Shown piece by piece: positions 1 to 7,867 of a stretch of 12,357 nt of DNA (the stretch's first letter is position 1; every line of letters begins with the position of its first letter). A program made the translations under genes and the position numbers. Under the pieces are notes generated by a model that worked only from the letters and a program-made list of their open reading frames with translations, did no database searches and was not told the origin of the DNA. The DNA is from JBNGDW01 sp049975325 (GTDB lineage Bacteria > Cloacimonadota > Cloacimonadia > JGIOTU-2 > JBNGDW01), in assembly GCA_049975325.1 (NCBI GenBank), contig JBNGDW010000048.1:1-12357 (forward strand). Direction: 5' to 3'.

Positions 1-1945
1 GACCACCGAGAAAGCATTCCCATATAGAGTCCCCTGTGAACGCATCAAGACAATACACTCTTCGTGGACCGGCATAGTTGGCATCACTTCCTGTAGCCGC
101 CAATATATCTGGCATGCCGTCATCATTATAATCGAATCTACAACTCACCTGATAGACCCAGCCGCCATCGCCGTATTCATGCGTATCATGTTTCCAAATA
201 ATTTCACCAGTTTTCCCGGAAATTGCTACGATTGAACGATCGCCCCAGGCTGTACCAACAATAATATCTTTGTACCCATCTCCATCAAGATCGTCTGAAA
301 GCGTTATACCGTGCCGGTGGTAAACAGCTCCACTAAGTATGTAAAGCTCCCACAAAATATCTGGCGTCCCAGAGGAATTCCCATTAAAACACCTAAAATA
401 ATTGTCTTCAGAGCTGACTACAACATCATAAATCCCATCACCATTAATATCAGGAATGGGCATTATTGCCTTGGGACTATTGTCAAACCCGCCAGTAATC
501 TGATATTCCCATAAGATATCTCCAATCTCATAATGTGAGCCATCACCAGACCCTTCTAAGGCAACTTCAACTATGCTATTCTCAGGATCATTGCTTTCTA
601 TAAACAATGTTCCTTCATAAGAAATCGCTTCTTCAGGATTAAACCAGATTCCAATTGGAATAGTATCAAGAACTCCAATATTTATTGGAAAACTTACATC
701 AGACTCCACAGTAAAGTGAGGATCATCACAGTAAATACTATCAATTAATAAGGTCTCATCACCAATATTTTGAATTTCCATAAACCAACGGGTTATTGCA
801 TTGATTCTCACTAAACCGTAATTATGGCTTGTTACTGGTACATAAATATTTGGTCCAGGATTTACTGCATTTCCTGTTAAAGTAATATCTACTTCGGGAT
901 GTAATGGATCATCCGATGAAACAGTAGCAGTGCAGTTCAATTCACCAGATTCCTCAGGTTTATACTTCAAAGGTATTTCTAAATCATTACCAACTGATAT
1001 AGTTTGTGGAAAGTTAAGAGAGCAGGATACATAATTTGCGCCAATGCCAGTAAAAGATATACCTGTTATCTCCAATTCTGCAGTTCCGATATTTTGTGCA
1101 GTGGCATTCCAGGTTGCAGAGTCCCCAACTGTTATGGTTCCATAATTATGAGTAGTAATTGGTATAGAAATCTCTGGTGTTCCGCCACCACCAAGATCAA
1201 TCTTATAAAGCCAGTCCTGGTCATATCCTTCTCCATTATCGCAATACCATAGATATGTGCCATCAAATACAATTCCTGCTGGATCTGAATGCTCTGATGG
1301 ATGAGTTTCTACAAGATTACCTGTGGCAGGGTCAATCATATAAAGTGCATCTCCCCAGTAGTCAGCCATCCAGAGATTACTATGTTCTATGCATAGATCC
1401 CAGGGTTGATTATCTGGCGCAGTAAATTGCTGAAGCACAGTTCCTGATGGATCAACTTTATAGATAGTCGCAGGGTCAGGATAATAAGCAGCAACCCAGA
1501 AATTTCCATCATCATAAGCAATGCCGGACATATAATGAGTAGGAAGATCAAATTGTGAGATTAAATTGCCGCTCATATCAAGTTGCATGGCAACTGCTGG
1601 CATTGAGCTACTCTGTTGATCGATCGTCCATAAATAAGAGCCATCATAGGTGAGTCCATAGGCATCTTCTTGAGGTCCTATAAACAGAAGTGAATAACTG
1701 CCATCGCTTGGGTTAATCTGATATACTTCATTCCCATTTGCCCCATAGATCCCGCAGTATAAATACTCTCCATCATAGGCAAGCCCAGAAGCACCTTCTG
1801 GTATGGGAAATACCTCTACAATTGTCCAATCTCGATTGCTCGCAGAACTGTTTGCTGATATTTCTCCGTTTGCCCATACGGTGGGGCAAAGAAGAAACAG
1901 AGCAACAAGTGATAAGCCTAGCAGCTTTAGCGTATTTTTTTTCAT
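1..1945 (-). CDS. Secreted modular protein: beta-propeller, two HYDIN-like domains, FG-GAP repeats (C-terminus outside window)
   Basis: The minus-strand frame is open from the ATG at 1945 to the window edge, giving 648 residues of a longer protein. Residues 1-25 form a signal peptide (KK, then a hydrophobic run, then a VWA-N cleavage site). Residues about 50-250 hold five copies of a YDGxYLW-like motif spaced by roughly 45 residues, as in NHL/LVIVD-type beta-propellers. Residues about 257-362 and 366-470 are two immunoglobulin-like repeats of the choice-of-anchor D/HYDIN type (HNYG near the start, then SxDP). From about 472 there are FG-GAP-like repeats with calcium-binding loops DINGDGIYD (499-507), DLDGDGYKD (552-560) and DYNDDGMPD (605-613). 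The start is supported by GGAGAGGAG five bases upstream. It is likely exported, and a C-terminal sorting or anchoring domain may lie beyond the edge. No catalytic motif is visible, so a binding, adhesion or surface role is only inferred. No clear promoter is seen between it and the groEL terminator. Confidence 0.85.
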   Translation of the reverse strand, partial: MKKNTLKLLGLSLVALFLLCPTVWANGEISANSSASNRDWTIVEVFPIPEGASGLAYDGEYLYCGIYGANGNEVYQINPSDGSYSLLFIGPQEDAYGLTYDGSYLWTIDQQSSSMPAVAMQLDMSGNLISQFDLPTHYMSGIAYDDGNFWVAAYYPDPATIYKVDPSGTVLQQFTAPDNQPWDLCIEHSNLWMADYWGDALYMIDPATGNLVETHPSEHSDPAGIVFDGTYLWYCDNGEGYDQDWLYKIDLGGGGTPEISIPITTHNYGTITVGDSATWNATAQNIGTAELEITGISFTGIGANYVSCSLNFPQTISVGNDLEIPLKYKPEESGELNCTATVSSDDPLHPEVDITLTGNAVNPGPNIYVPVTSHNYGLVRINAITRWFMEIQNIGDETLLIDSIYCDDPHFTVESDVSFPINIGVLDTIPIGIWFNPEEAISYEGTLFIESNDPENSIVEVALEGSGDGSHYEIGDILWEYQITGGFDNSPKAIMPIPDINGDGIYDVVVSSEDNYFRCFNGNSSGTPDILWELYILSGAVYHRHGITLSDDLDGDGYKDIIVGTAWGDRSIVAISGKTGEIIWKHDTHEYGDGGWVYQVSCRFDYNDDGMPDILAATGSDANYAGPRRVYCLDAFTGDSIWECFLGG

Positions 1946-1957
1946 TTGTTCTCCTCT

Positions 1958-1971
1958 CCGCCAGCTGGCGG
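1958..1971. repeat. 14-bp perfect GC-rich palindrome
   Basis: CCGCCAGCTGGCGG is its own reverse complement and sits directly upstream of the GGAGAGGAG ribosome binding site of the secreted-protein gene. It is 12/14 G+C in an AT-rich setting. In the mRNA it could form a short five-pair hairpin next to the ribosome binding site. On the plus strand it is followed by a short T run, but no plus-strand gene ends here. It may be one copy of a dispersed repeat. No second copy was noticed in this window. Confidence 0.6.
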
Positions 1972-1986
1972 TTTTTGATAGAACAA

Positions 1987-2029
1987 AAAAAGCGGCATTC
2001 CAGAACATTGTCAAGGAATACCGCTTTTT
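1987..2029 (-). terminator. Rho-independent terminator of groEL
   Basis: Two 15-base arms (1987-2001 and 2015-2029) flank a 13-base loop. On the minus strand the arms read AAAAAGCGGTATTCC and GGAATGCCGCTTTTT, and the T run continues to seven. The single non-Watson-Crick position is a G-U pair in minus-strand RNA but a C-A mismatch in plus-strand RNA, so the hairpin is built for minus-strand transcription. It begins 26 bases after the groEL stop. Confidence 0.88.
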
Positions 2030-2055
2030 ATATCTACCTATATTTTTTAGGACTA

Positions 2056-3687
2056 TTAATACATCTCACCGCCATATCCTCCTGGAGGCATAGGGGGAGT
2101 GGCTTCTTCTTTCTTAGGGAGATCAGCGATAATGCACTCAGTAGTTAAGAACAGTCCAGCAATACTACAAGCATTCTGGACAGCAGAACGTGTTACTTTG
2201 GCAGGATCAATCACACCATCTTCCACCAGGTTGGCATACTCTCTCTTGGCTGCATTATATCCAATAGCCTGATCTTTCTCAGTTAATAATTTTTCAACCA
2301 CGACATCGCCAGCTACACCTGCATTTGATGCGATTTGATGTAAGGGCTTTTTCAAAGCCTCTTTTAATATATCTGCACCTATTTTTTCTTCCTCTTCAAG
2401 TTGAAGGTTATCAATCACTTTTGCTGCATGGAGTAAGGCGACACCGCCTCCAACTACAACTCCCTCATCCACAGCGGCTCGGGTTGCTTGCAGAGCATCG
2501 TCTACCCGGTGTTTCTTTTCTTTCATCTCAGTTTCAGTAGCAGCACCAACATTGAGCACAGCCACGCCACCGGCTAATTTGGCAAGTCTTTCCTGTAATT
2601 TTTCCTTATCATAATCTGAAGTGGTCTCTTCTATTTGACGCTTAATTTGCTGGATTCTACCTTTCAGGTCTTTTTCGCTACCTTTTCCTTCTCTTATCGT
2701 AGTGTTTTCTTTATCAACGATTATTTTGTTTGCCCTGCCAAGATCATGCAATTTGGTGTTTTCCAGCTTAAGACCTAACTCTTCAGAGATAACCGTACCG
2801 CCGGTTAAAACCGCAATGTCCTGCAGCATTTCTTTTCTTCTATCACCAAAACCCGGGGCTTTTACTGCACAAACCTTTAATGTTCCGCGAAGTTTATTCA
2901 CAATAAGTGTCGCCAGTGCTTCGGCTTCAACATCTTCAGCAATAATAAGAAGGGGCTTGCCACTTTGGGATACTTCCTGCAGAATTGGAAGTAAATCTTT
3001 CATAGCAGAAAGTTTCTTATCATGGATAAGGATATAGGCATCTTCCAATTCAGCAATCATCTTCTCGGTATCAGTGGCAAAATAGGGTGAAACATATCCT
3101 CTATCAAACTGCATACCTTCAACTTTTTCAACATAGGTCTCCATGGTTTTAGACTCTTCAACATTGATAACTCCATCGTTTCCAACCATCTCCATGGCAT
3201 CAGCAATCAATTTTCCAATTTCCGGATCATTATTTGCAGATATGGTCGCAATCTGTTGGATTTTATCCGAGGTTTTGATTGGACTACTTTGCTTCCTGAT
3301 TTCCTCAACTACGGAATCGCAGGCTTGCATAAGTCCACGCCTTAGAAACATAGGATTAACGCCAGCAGTTACATGCTTAAAGCCTTCGTTAATAATACAT
3401 TGGGCAAGTAAGGTTGCAGTTGTTGTTCCGTCTCCCGCAACATCATGAGTTTTTTCTGCTACTTCTTTTACCATTTGAGCACCCATATTCTGGTACTTAT
3501 CTTCCAGTTCAATCTCTTTTGCAATTGTAACACCGTCGTTGGTAATTGTGGGTGAGCCGAAGCTCTTTTCCAGTACCACATTCCTGCCCCTTGGTCCAAG
3601 GGTAACCTTTACGGCATTTGCAAGCACATCAACGCCTTTTTTTAGCTGTTCACGGGCTTCATGGCCGAATTCCAGTTGTTTAGCCAT
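2056..3687 (-). CDS. groEL: Chaperonin GroEL (Hsp60), 543 aa
   Basis: This is the large chaperonin subunit. It forms a double ring that encloses unfolded polypeptides in an ATP-driven cycle in the cytoplasm. The length is normal for the family. Visible hallmarks are TLGPRGRNVVLE (29-40), the ATP-site DGVTIAKEIELED (51-63) and AGDGTTTATLLAQ (84-96), and the signature DDALQATRAAVDEGVVVGGG (396-415) with the expected catalytic Asp at 397. The tail ends MPPGGYGGEMY, a short variant of the usual GGM-rich tail. AGGAGG lies just upstream of the ATG and supports the start. It lies 62 bases downstream of clpB on the same strand, with no good promoter or CIRCE copy in the gap, so co-transcription with clpB is likely. 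groES, usually directly upstream, is absent here and must be encoded elsewhere. A strong terminator follows. Confidence 0.98.
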   Translation of the reverse strand: MAKQLEFGHEAREQLKKGVDVLANAVKVTLGPRGRNVVLEKSFGSPTITNDGVTIAKEIELEDKYQNMGAQMVKEVAEKTHDVAGDGTTTATLLAQCIINEGFKHVTAGVNPMFLRRGLMQACDSVVEEIRKQSSPIKTSDKIQQIATISANNDPEIGKLIADAMEMVGNDGVINVEESKTMETYVEKVEGMQFDRGYVSPYFATDTEKMIAELEDAYILIHDKKLSAMKDLLPILQEVSQSGKPLLIIAEDVEAEALATLIVNKLRGTLKVCAVKAPGFGDRRKEMLQDIAVLTGGTVISEELGLKLENTKLHDLGRANKIIVDKENTTIREGKGSEKDLKGRIQQIKRQIEETTSDYDKEKLQERLAKLAGGVAVLNVGAATETEMKEKKHRVDDALQATRAAVDEGVVVGGGVALLHAAKVIDNLQLEEEEKIGADILKEALKKPLHQIASNAGVAGDVVVEKLLTEKDQAIGYNAAKREYANLVEDGVIDPAKVTRSAVQNACSIAGLFLTTECIIADLPKKEEATPPMPPGGYGGEMY

Positions 3688-3749
3688 ATTTTCCTCCTAA
3701 CATATCTATTTATTTCCTTTAATTAATCTCAAAATTCTCATCTTTCTTT

Positions 3750-6386
3750 TTATGTAGCCTCAGCTAAATTTATATCTTCAGATGTTACGAACTCCATTCT
3801 TACCACAATATCATCATTCTGCAAATCGACAAATATCTTGCCTCTACCGGCTTCTATTTCAGCCTGATCATATGCAACTCGCAGGAGTTCTACAGCAATC
3901 TTATCTTCAACCTTTCTTTGAATAAGACGCTTGAGGGGACGAGCACCAAATTGTGGATCATAGCCTTTTTCAGCCAGATACTGCAAAGCCTTAGGGGTTA
4001 TTTCTATTTCAATCCCTCGTGCTGCCAGCCGATTACGAAGATCAGCAAGCTGAATCTGGGCAATTTGAATCATATGCTTCTGAGTCAATCTATGGAAGAT
4101 AATAATCTCATCTATACGATTCAAAAATTCTGGTCTAAAATATGATTGAAGTGCTTGCATAATAATCGGTCTGGAAAGTTCCTCTTCTTTTCCTTCTCTG
4201 AAAATCTCTTCTGAGCCAATATTTGAAGTCATAATAATCACAGTATTGGTAAAGTCTACAGTCCTGCCTTGAGCATCAGTCAACCGACCATCATCAAGGA
4301 TTTGCAAGAGTATATTAAATACATCTCGATGTGCTTTTTCAATCTCATCAAAGAGGATCACGCTGTATGGTTTTCTTCTCACAGCTTCGGTCAACTGTCC
4401 ACCCTCTTCATAGCCGACATAACCAGGGGGTGCTCCCACCAATTTAGCCACAGCATGTCGTTCCATATATTCTGACATATCCAGCCTGATCAAAGCCTTC
4501 TCAGTATTAAAAAGGAATTGAGTTAATGTCTTAGCAAGTTCTGTTTTCCCAACGCCGGTGGGACCAAGGAAGATAAAGCTTCCGATTGGGCGATTACCTG
4601 CACTGATTCCGGCCCGATTTCGCCGAATAGCGTTAGCAATAGCAGAGATAGCCTCATCCTGTCCTACTACCCGCTTGTGCAACTCCTCCTCCATTCGGAG
4701 AAGTTTTTCCGCCTCACTTTCGAGCATTCTATATACAGGAATACTAGCCCACTTGGAGACAATCTCAGCGATATCATTTTCGTCAATCTCTTCTTTAAGG
4801 ATTCTTTCCTGTTTTTGCAGCTCAACAAGCTTTTGATTCATTTCTTTAAGCTGGCTTTCAAGTTCCCTCAATTTACCATATTTCAATTCAGCCGCTCGAG
4901 CAAGGTCCCCTTGCCGCTCAGCCTGTTGTATAGCCGTTTTTGTCCGGTCCATCTCCTCTTTTGTCTTTCGTATGCCAGCGATTAACTCTTTTTCTCTTTG
5001 CCACTTTGTTCGGATATGATTTGCTTGTTCCTTCAGTTCAGTTAGTTTTTTTTCAATTTCTTTTTTTCTAGCAACCGATTTTACATCTTTTTCTTTGCGC
5101 AGAGAGTGCTGCTCGATTTCGAGTTGACGAATCTTACGTTCGATTTCATCCAGTTCGGCAGGCATGCTATCAATCTCCATTCGTAGTCGTGCACACGCCT
5201 CATCTATCAAATCTATGGCCTTATCAGGAAGAAAACGGTCATGAATGTATCTTTCGGATAGATTAGCGGCAGCAATTATGGCAGAATCTTTAATCTGTAC
5301 TCCATGATGGACTTCATATTTTTCTTTTATCCCACGCAGGATGGAGATAGTTTGGTTAACATCAGGTTCCTGAACCATAACTGGTTGAAAACGTCGTTCC
5401 AGAGCCGCATCCTTTTCAATATATTTCCGATATTCTTTTAAGGTTGTTGCCCCAATACAATGAAGTTCACCACGAGCCAAGGCTGGCTTTAGCATATTTG
5501 ATGCATCTACGGCTCCTTCTGCTGCACCAGCGCCAACCACTGTATGCAACTCATCAATAAAGAGAATAATTTTACCTTCTGCAGATTCAATCTCTTTTAG
5601 GACAGCCTTAAGTCGATCTTCAAATTCACCTCTGAATTTAGCACCAGCGAGTAGTGCCCCCATATCCAGCTCAATAATCTCCTTGTTACGCAATGTTTCT
5701 GGGACATCATTCTCTACCACCCTCTGAGCAAGTCCTTCAACGATTGCCGTTTTACCTACACCAGCTTCTCCAATTAAAACAGGATTATTCTTTCTACGAC
5801 GAGAGAGAATCTGCATAACAGTTCTGATCTCTTCATCCCGCCCAATCACAGGGTCTAATTTCCCTTTCCGTGCCTGGTCAGTAAGATTGCGGGTATAACG
5901 CTCAAGCACCTGATACTTTGCTTCAGGGTTTTGGTCTGTAATTCGCTGATTGCCACGAACATCTTTTAATATTTGCAGTACATCCTTTTCTGTAATCCCG
6001 TATTCCCGAAACAGTGGAGTAAGTTCCGTCTCCTCACCCAGCATGGCAAGAAATATATGTTCCGTGCTGAGATATTCATCCTTTAATCTATCAGCCTCTT
6101 TTTGGGCAGAATTAAGCACCCGATTGAGTTCCGAAGAGAGATATGGTTGCCCTCCTGCTCCCGAGACCCTAGGCTTTTTCGATAAGAGGGCTTCAATATC
6201 AGCATAAAATTTGTCTGAATTAACCTCAAGTTTATTAAGAATTGTTGGAATGACCCCCTCTGGCTGTTTTACGAGAACTGCCATTATATGAGCAGGAGAA
6301 AGCTCCTGATGGCCAAACTCCTGTGCCAGGACAATCGCTGATTGTATCGCTTCCTGGGCTTTTAATGTAAATTTATTGAAATTCAT
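3750..6386 (-). CDS. clpB: ATP-dependent disaggregase ClpB (Hsp100), 878 aa
   Basis: ClpB extracts polypeptides from aggregates with DnaK, threading them through a hexamer ring. Domains in order are: Clp N-terminal double repeat (1-145); AAA+ module 1 with Walker A GEAGVGKT (206-213), Walker B LFIDE (275-279) and ERRF arginine-finger region (about 330-333); a long charged coiled-coil middle domain (about 405-535) that separates ClpB from ClpA and ClpX; AAA+ module 2 with Walker A GPTGVGKT (608-615) and Walker B ILFDE (677-681); and a C-terminal sensor-2 motif FGARPLKR. The length matches full ClpB (about 850-880) and both ATP sites look intact. The ribosome binding site is modest (AAGGA about nine bases upstream). 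The gene heads an operon with groEL and has a sigma70-type promoter and a CIRCE operator upstream, so heat-shock control by HrcA is expected. Confidence 0.98.
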   Translation of the reverse strand: MNFNKFTLKAQEAIQSAIVLAQEFGHQELSPAHIMAVLVKQPEGVIPTILNKLEVNSDKFYADIEALLSKKPRVSGAGGQPYLSSELNRVLNSAQKEADRLKDEYLSTEHIFLAMLGEETELTPLFREYGITEKDVLQILKDVRGNQRITDQNPEAKYQVLERYTRNLTDQARKGKLDPVIGRDEEIRTVMQILSRRRKNNPVLIGEAGVGKTAIVEGLAQRVVENDVPETLRNKEIIELDMGALLAGAKFRGEFEDRLKAVLKEIESAEGKIILFIDELHTVVGAGAAEGAVDASNMLKPALARGELHCIGATTLKEYRKYIEKDAALERRFQPVMVQEPDVNQTISILRGIKEKYEVHHGVQIKDSAIIAAANLSERYIHDRFLPDKAIDLIDEACARLRMEIDSMPAELDEIERKIRQLEIEQHSLRKEKDVKSVARKKEIEKKLTELKEQANHIRTKWQREKELIAGIRKTKEEMDRTKTAIQQAERQGDLARAAELKYGKLRELESQLKEMNQKLVELQKQERILKEEIDENDIAEIVSKWASIPVYRMLESEAEKLLRMEEELHKRVVGQDEAISAIANAIRRNRAGISAGNRPIGSFIFLGPTGVGKTELAKTLTQFLFNTEKALIRLDMSEYMERHAVAKLVGAPPGYVGYEEGGQLTEAVRRKPYSVILFDEIEKAHRDVFNILLQILDDGRLTDAQGRTVDFTNTVIIMTSNIGSEEIFREGKEEELSRPIIMQALQSYFRPEFLNRIDEIIIFHRLTQKHMIQIAQIQLADLRNRLAARGIEIEITPKALQYLAEKGYDPQFGARPLKRLIQRKVEDKIAVELLRVAYDQAEIEAGRGKIFVDLQNDDIVVRMEFVTSEDINLAEAT

Positions 6387-6416
6387 ATTGAAATATTCCT
6401 TGCTGTTTTGTAATAA

Positions 6417-6444
6417 AATATATAAGCACGATTTGGGATGTCAA
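6417..6444 (-). promoter_or_regulatory. Sigma70-type promoter of clpB-groEL
   Basis: On the minus strand, TTGACA (6444-6439, perfect -35) is separated by 16 bases from TATATT (6422-6417, -10). The expected start of transcription near 6410 leaves a leader of about 24 bases before the clpB ATG at 6386. The -35 begins six bases after the CIRCE element, so bound HrcA would overlap or abut the polymerase footprint. Confidence 0.7.
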
Positions 6445-6450
6445 AATATT

Positions 6451-6477
6451 TTGGCACTCTTGTCATTAAAGTGCTAA
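6451..6477. promoter_or_regulatory. CIRCE element (HrcA operator)
   Basis: The site reads TTGGCACTC-N9-AAGTGCTAA. The CIRCE consensus is TTAGCACTC-N9-GAGTGCTAA, so each nine-base arm differs at one position and the nine-base spacer is exact. It lies 64 bases upstream of the clpB start, just beyond the -35 box. CIRCE is bound by the HrcA repressor and typically controls groESL and dnaK operons. Here it controls clpB-groEL. No hrcA gene is in the window. Confidence 0.92.
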
Positions 6478-6511
6478 ACTAAATTAACGCTTCCCCTGTA
6501 AATTCGGTAAA

Positions 6512-6529
6512 ACAAAAATATACTTTTGT
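6512..6529. promoter_or_regulatory. 18-bp near-palindrome between clpB and the lptE-family gene
   Basis: ACAAAAATA is followed directly by TACTTTTGT; the second arm is the reverse complement of the first except at one position. It lies in the 208-base divergent region, 35 bp beyond the CIRCE element and 17 bp upstream of the -35 of the plus-strand promoter. A two-fold symmetric site here could bind a dimeric regulator, but the sequence is AT-rich and may be chance. No regulator family is recognised. Confidence 0.35.
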
Positions 6530-6546
6530 CTTTCTATATGCCAATC

Positions 6547-6576
6547 TTGACAGATAAATGAATTTCTATCTATCAT
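6547..6576 (+). promoter_or_regulatory. Sigma70-type promoter of the lptE-family operon
   Basis: TTGACA (6547-6552) is followed after 18 bases by TATCAT (6571-6576), matching six and five of the six consensus bases. Transcription would start near 6583, leaving a very short leader with AGAGGT as ribosome binding site before the ATG at 6595. Confidence 0.6.
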
Positions 6577-6594
6577 TACTTTTAAGAGGTATAA

Positions 6595-7125
6595 ATGAAA
6601 AGAAAAATGATAAGACATTACTTTGTTGAGGCAAGTGTTATGCTCTTGCTGGCTTCATGTAGCCACTATTCATTTTATCAGAGGAGCAATCCACATTTGC
6701 AAACCGTAATGATTCCTGAATTTAAAAATAATTCTGAAAGATATGAACTCTCAGAGGTAGTTACTGATAACTTGACCAGATATTTTATTGAGGATAGACG
6801 ATTAAAAGTAAAGCCATCAGATGCAGATATGGAGGTAATTGGCACCATTATTTCCTATGATGAATCTGTCTATTCTTATACTATGTCTGAAGAGCCACTT
6901 GAATGGCAGATTACGATACAATTTTCAATAGAAGTAATAGATAGAGTTAAAGATAAAAACCTGTGGAAGGCAGACAATCTGGTGCTTACCGCTTTATATG
7001 CCGACCCAAATGCACCTGCGGATACAAGTTCTGAAACAACAAATCTTTCCGAAGAGGAGGCATGGGAAGAAGTCAGCTATGCATTGGCTGATATGATTTT
7101 GGCAAATTCGCTTGAGCAATGGTAA
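6595..7125 (+). CDS. lptE: LptE-family outer-membrane lipoprotein, 176 aa
   Basis: This is a lipoprotein of the type that partners the LptD beta-barrel in placing lipopolysaccharide in the outer leaflet. The N-terminus is basic, then hydrophobic, with lipobox LLLASC and a predicted lipidated Cys22. The mature start CSHYSF, followed by TVMIPEFKNNSERYELSEVVTDNLTRYF and RLKV...SDADMEVIGTIISY (split here for length), fits the LptE family common in Bacteroidetes and neighbouring phyla: a conserved IPxFxN strand, then a helix, then a D-E-G-x-I-x-x-Y-like strand. Sequence conservation in this family is low, so the role in LPS transport is inferred from this pattern, the lipobox and the length. It is first in a likely three-gene operon, with only four bases between its TAA and the next start codon. 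It is divergent from clpB. The C-terminal part is acidic. Confidence 0.75.
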   Translation: MKRKMIRHYFVEASVMLLLASCSHYSFYQRSNPHLQTVMIPEFKNNSERYELSEVVTDNLTRYFIEDRRLKVKPSDADMEVIGTIISYDESVYSYTMSEEPLEWQITIQFSIEVIDRVKDKNLWKADNLVLTALYADPNAPADTSSETTNLSEEEAWEEVSYALADMILANSLEQW

Positions 7126-7129
7126 TAGA

Positions 7130-7864
7130 ATGAGAATAAATAGATTTCTTGCCCAGGCTGGGTTTGGCTCAAGGCGCACATGTGAAGAGCTTATCAAACG
7201 AGGTAAAGTAAAAATAAATAATATTCCTGTCAGCCAGCTTGCTACTCAAGTTAATCCAGAGATTGATAAGGTCACAGTAAATGGGAAAGAAGTTCAGCTA
7301 CCACATCAAAAAATATATATCATGCTCAATAAACCCTCTGGATACATAGTAACCGCAACCGATCCGTATAATCGTAAAACAATCTTTAATCTACTCCCTG
7401 AACTTTCAGTAAGAGTTTTTTCTGTTGGTCGTCTTGATATGCAATCAACCGGGCTGCTCCTCCTAACCAATGATGGAGATTTTGCAAATGCAATTATTCA
7501 TCCTAGAAATAAAATCCCTAAAACTTATATTGTCAAAGCAAAAGGGATATTAACCTATTCCCAGCTAAAAAAACTGCGTAACGGGATTATGTTGGATGAG
7601 GAATATATGGCGAAGGCTAAGGTGATTATAAAATCTTACAATAAGAAACAGGGAATTACAAAACTACGAATGACAATCTATGAAGGTAAAAATAGACAGC
7701 TTCGCAGAATGATACAAGCTGTAGGAAGTTCTGTCATCTCTCTTAAAAGAGTACAAATTGGAAACCTTCGACTTGCCTCACTACCAGAAGGGGCGTGGCG
7801 ATTCTTGAAAAATAAAGAAGTGGCTGCGCTGTGGCGCAAGGAAAACCAATCTGCCAAACCCTGA
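7130..7864 (+). CDS. RsuA/RluB-family rRNA pseudouridine synthase, 244 aa
   Basis: The protein isomerises a specific uridine in ribosomal RNA to pseudouridine. Residues 1-48 form an S4 RNA-binding domain (MRINRFLAQAGFGSRR, then KRGKVKIN). The catalytic domain follows with YIMLNKPSGYIV (63-74), the active-site motif GRLDMQSTGLLLLTNDG with catalytic Asp103, and the late family motif YEGKNRQLRRM. The start at 7130 is chosen because RluB/RsuA proteins begin MRxNRFLA. A TTG at 7112 in the same frame would overlap lptE and add six uncharacteristic residues. No strong Shine-Dalgarno precedes 7130, so translation is probably coupled to lptE. Which rRNA position is modified (RluB-, RluE/F- or RsuA-like) cannot be read from the sequence; the length and S4 domain favour RluB or RsuA. 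Confidence 0.9.
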   Translation: MRINRFLAQAGFGSRRTCEELIKRGKVKINNIPVSQLATQVNPEIDKVTVNGKEVQLPHQKIYIMLNKPSGYIVTATDPYNRKTIFNLLPELSVRVFSVGRLDMQSTGLLLLTNDGDFANAIIHPRNKIPKTYIVKAKGILTYSQLKKLRNGIMLDEEYMAKAKVIIKSYNKKQGITKLRMTIYEGKNRQLRRMIQAVGSSVISLKRVQIGNLRLASLPEGAWRFLKNKEVAALWRKENQSAKP

Positions 7865-7867
7865 TTT

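Noticed and set aside
311..1425. Plus-strand ORFs across the secreted-protein gene
   Set aside because: They are antisense to a continuous, domain-rich minus-strand frame and have no recognisable protein features.
1974..2014. Promoter for the secreted protein using TTGACA at 2014-2009 (minus strand)
   Set aside because: The TTGACA is in the loop of the groEL terminator and no acceptable -10 exists at 16-18 bases; only a T run is found there.
3688..3749. Independent groEL promoter in the clpB-groEL gap
   Set aside because: TTGAGA with TAGATA at 18 bases is a weak match, and no CIRCE copy is present, so co-transcription from the clpB promoter is preferred.
7112..7129. TTG start for the pseudouridine synthase
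   Set aside because: It overlaps the lptE-family gene and adds residues not seen in the family; MRINRFLA at 7130 is the typical start.
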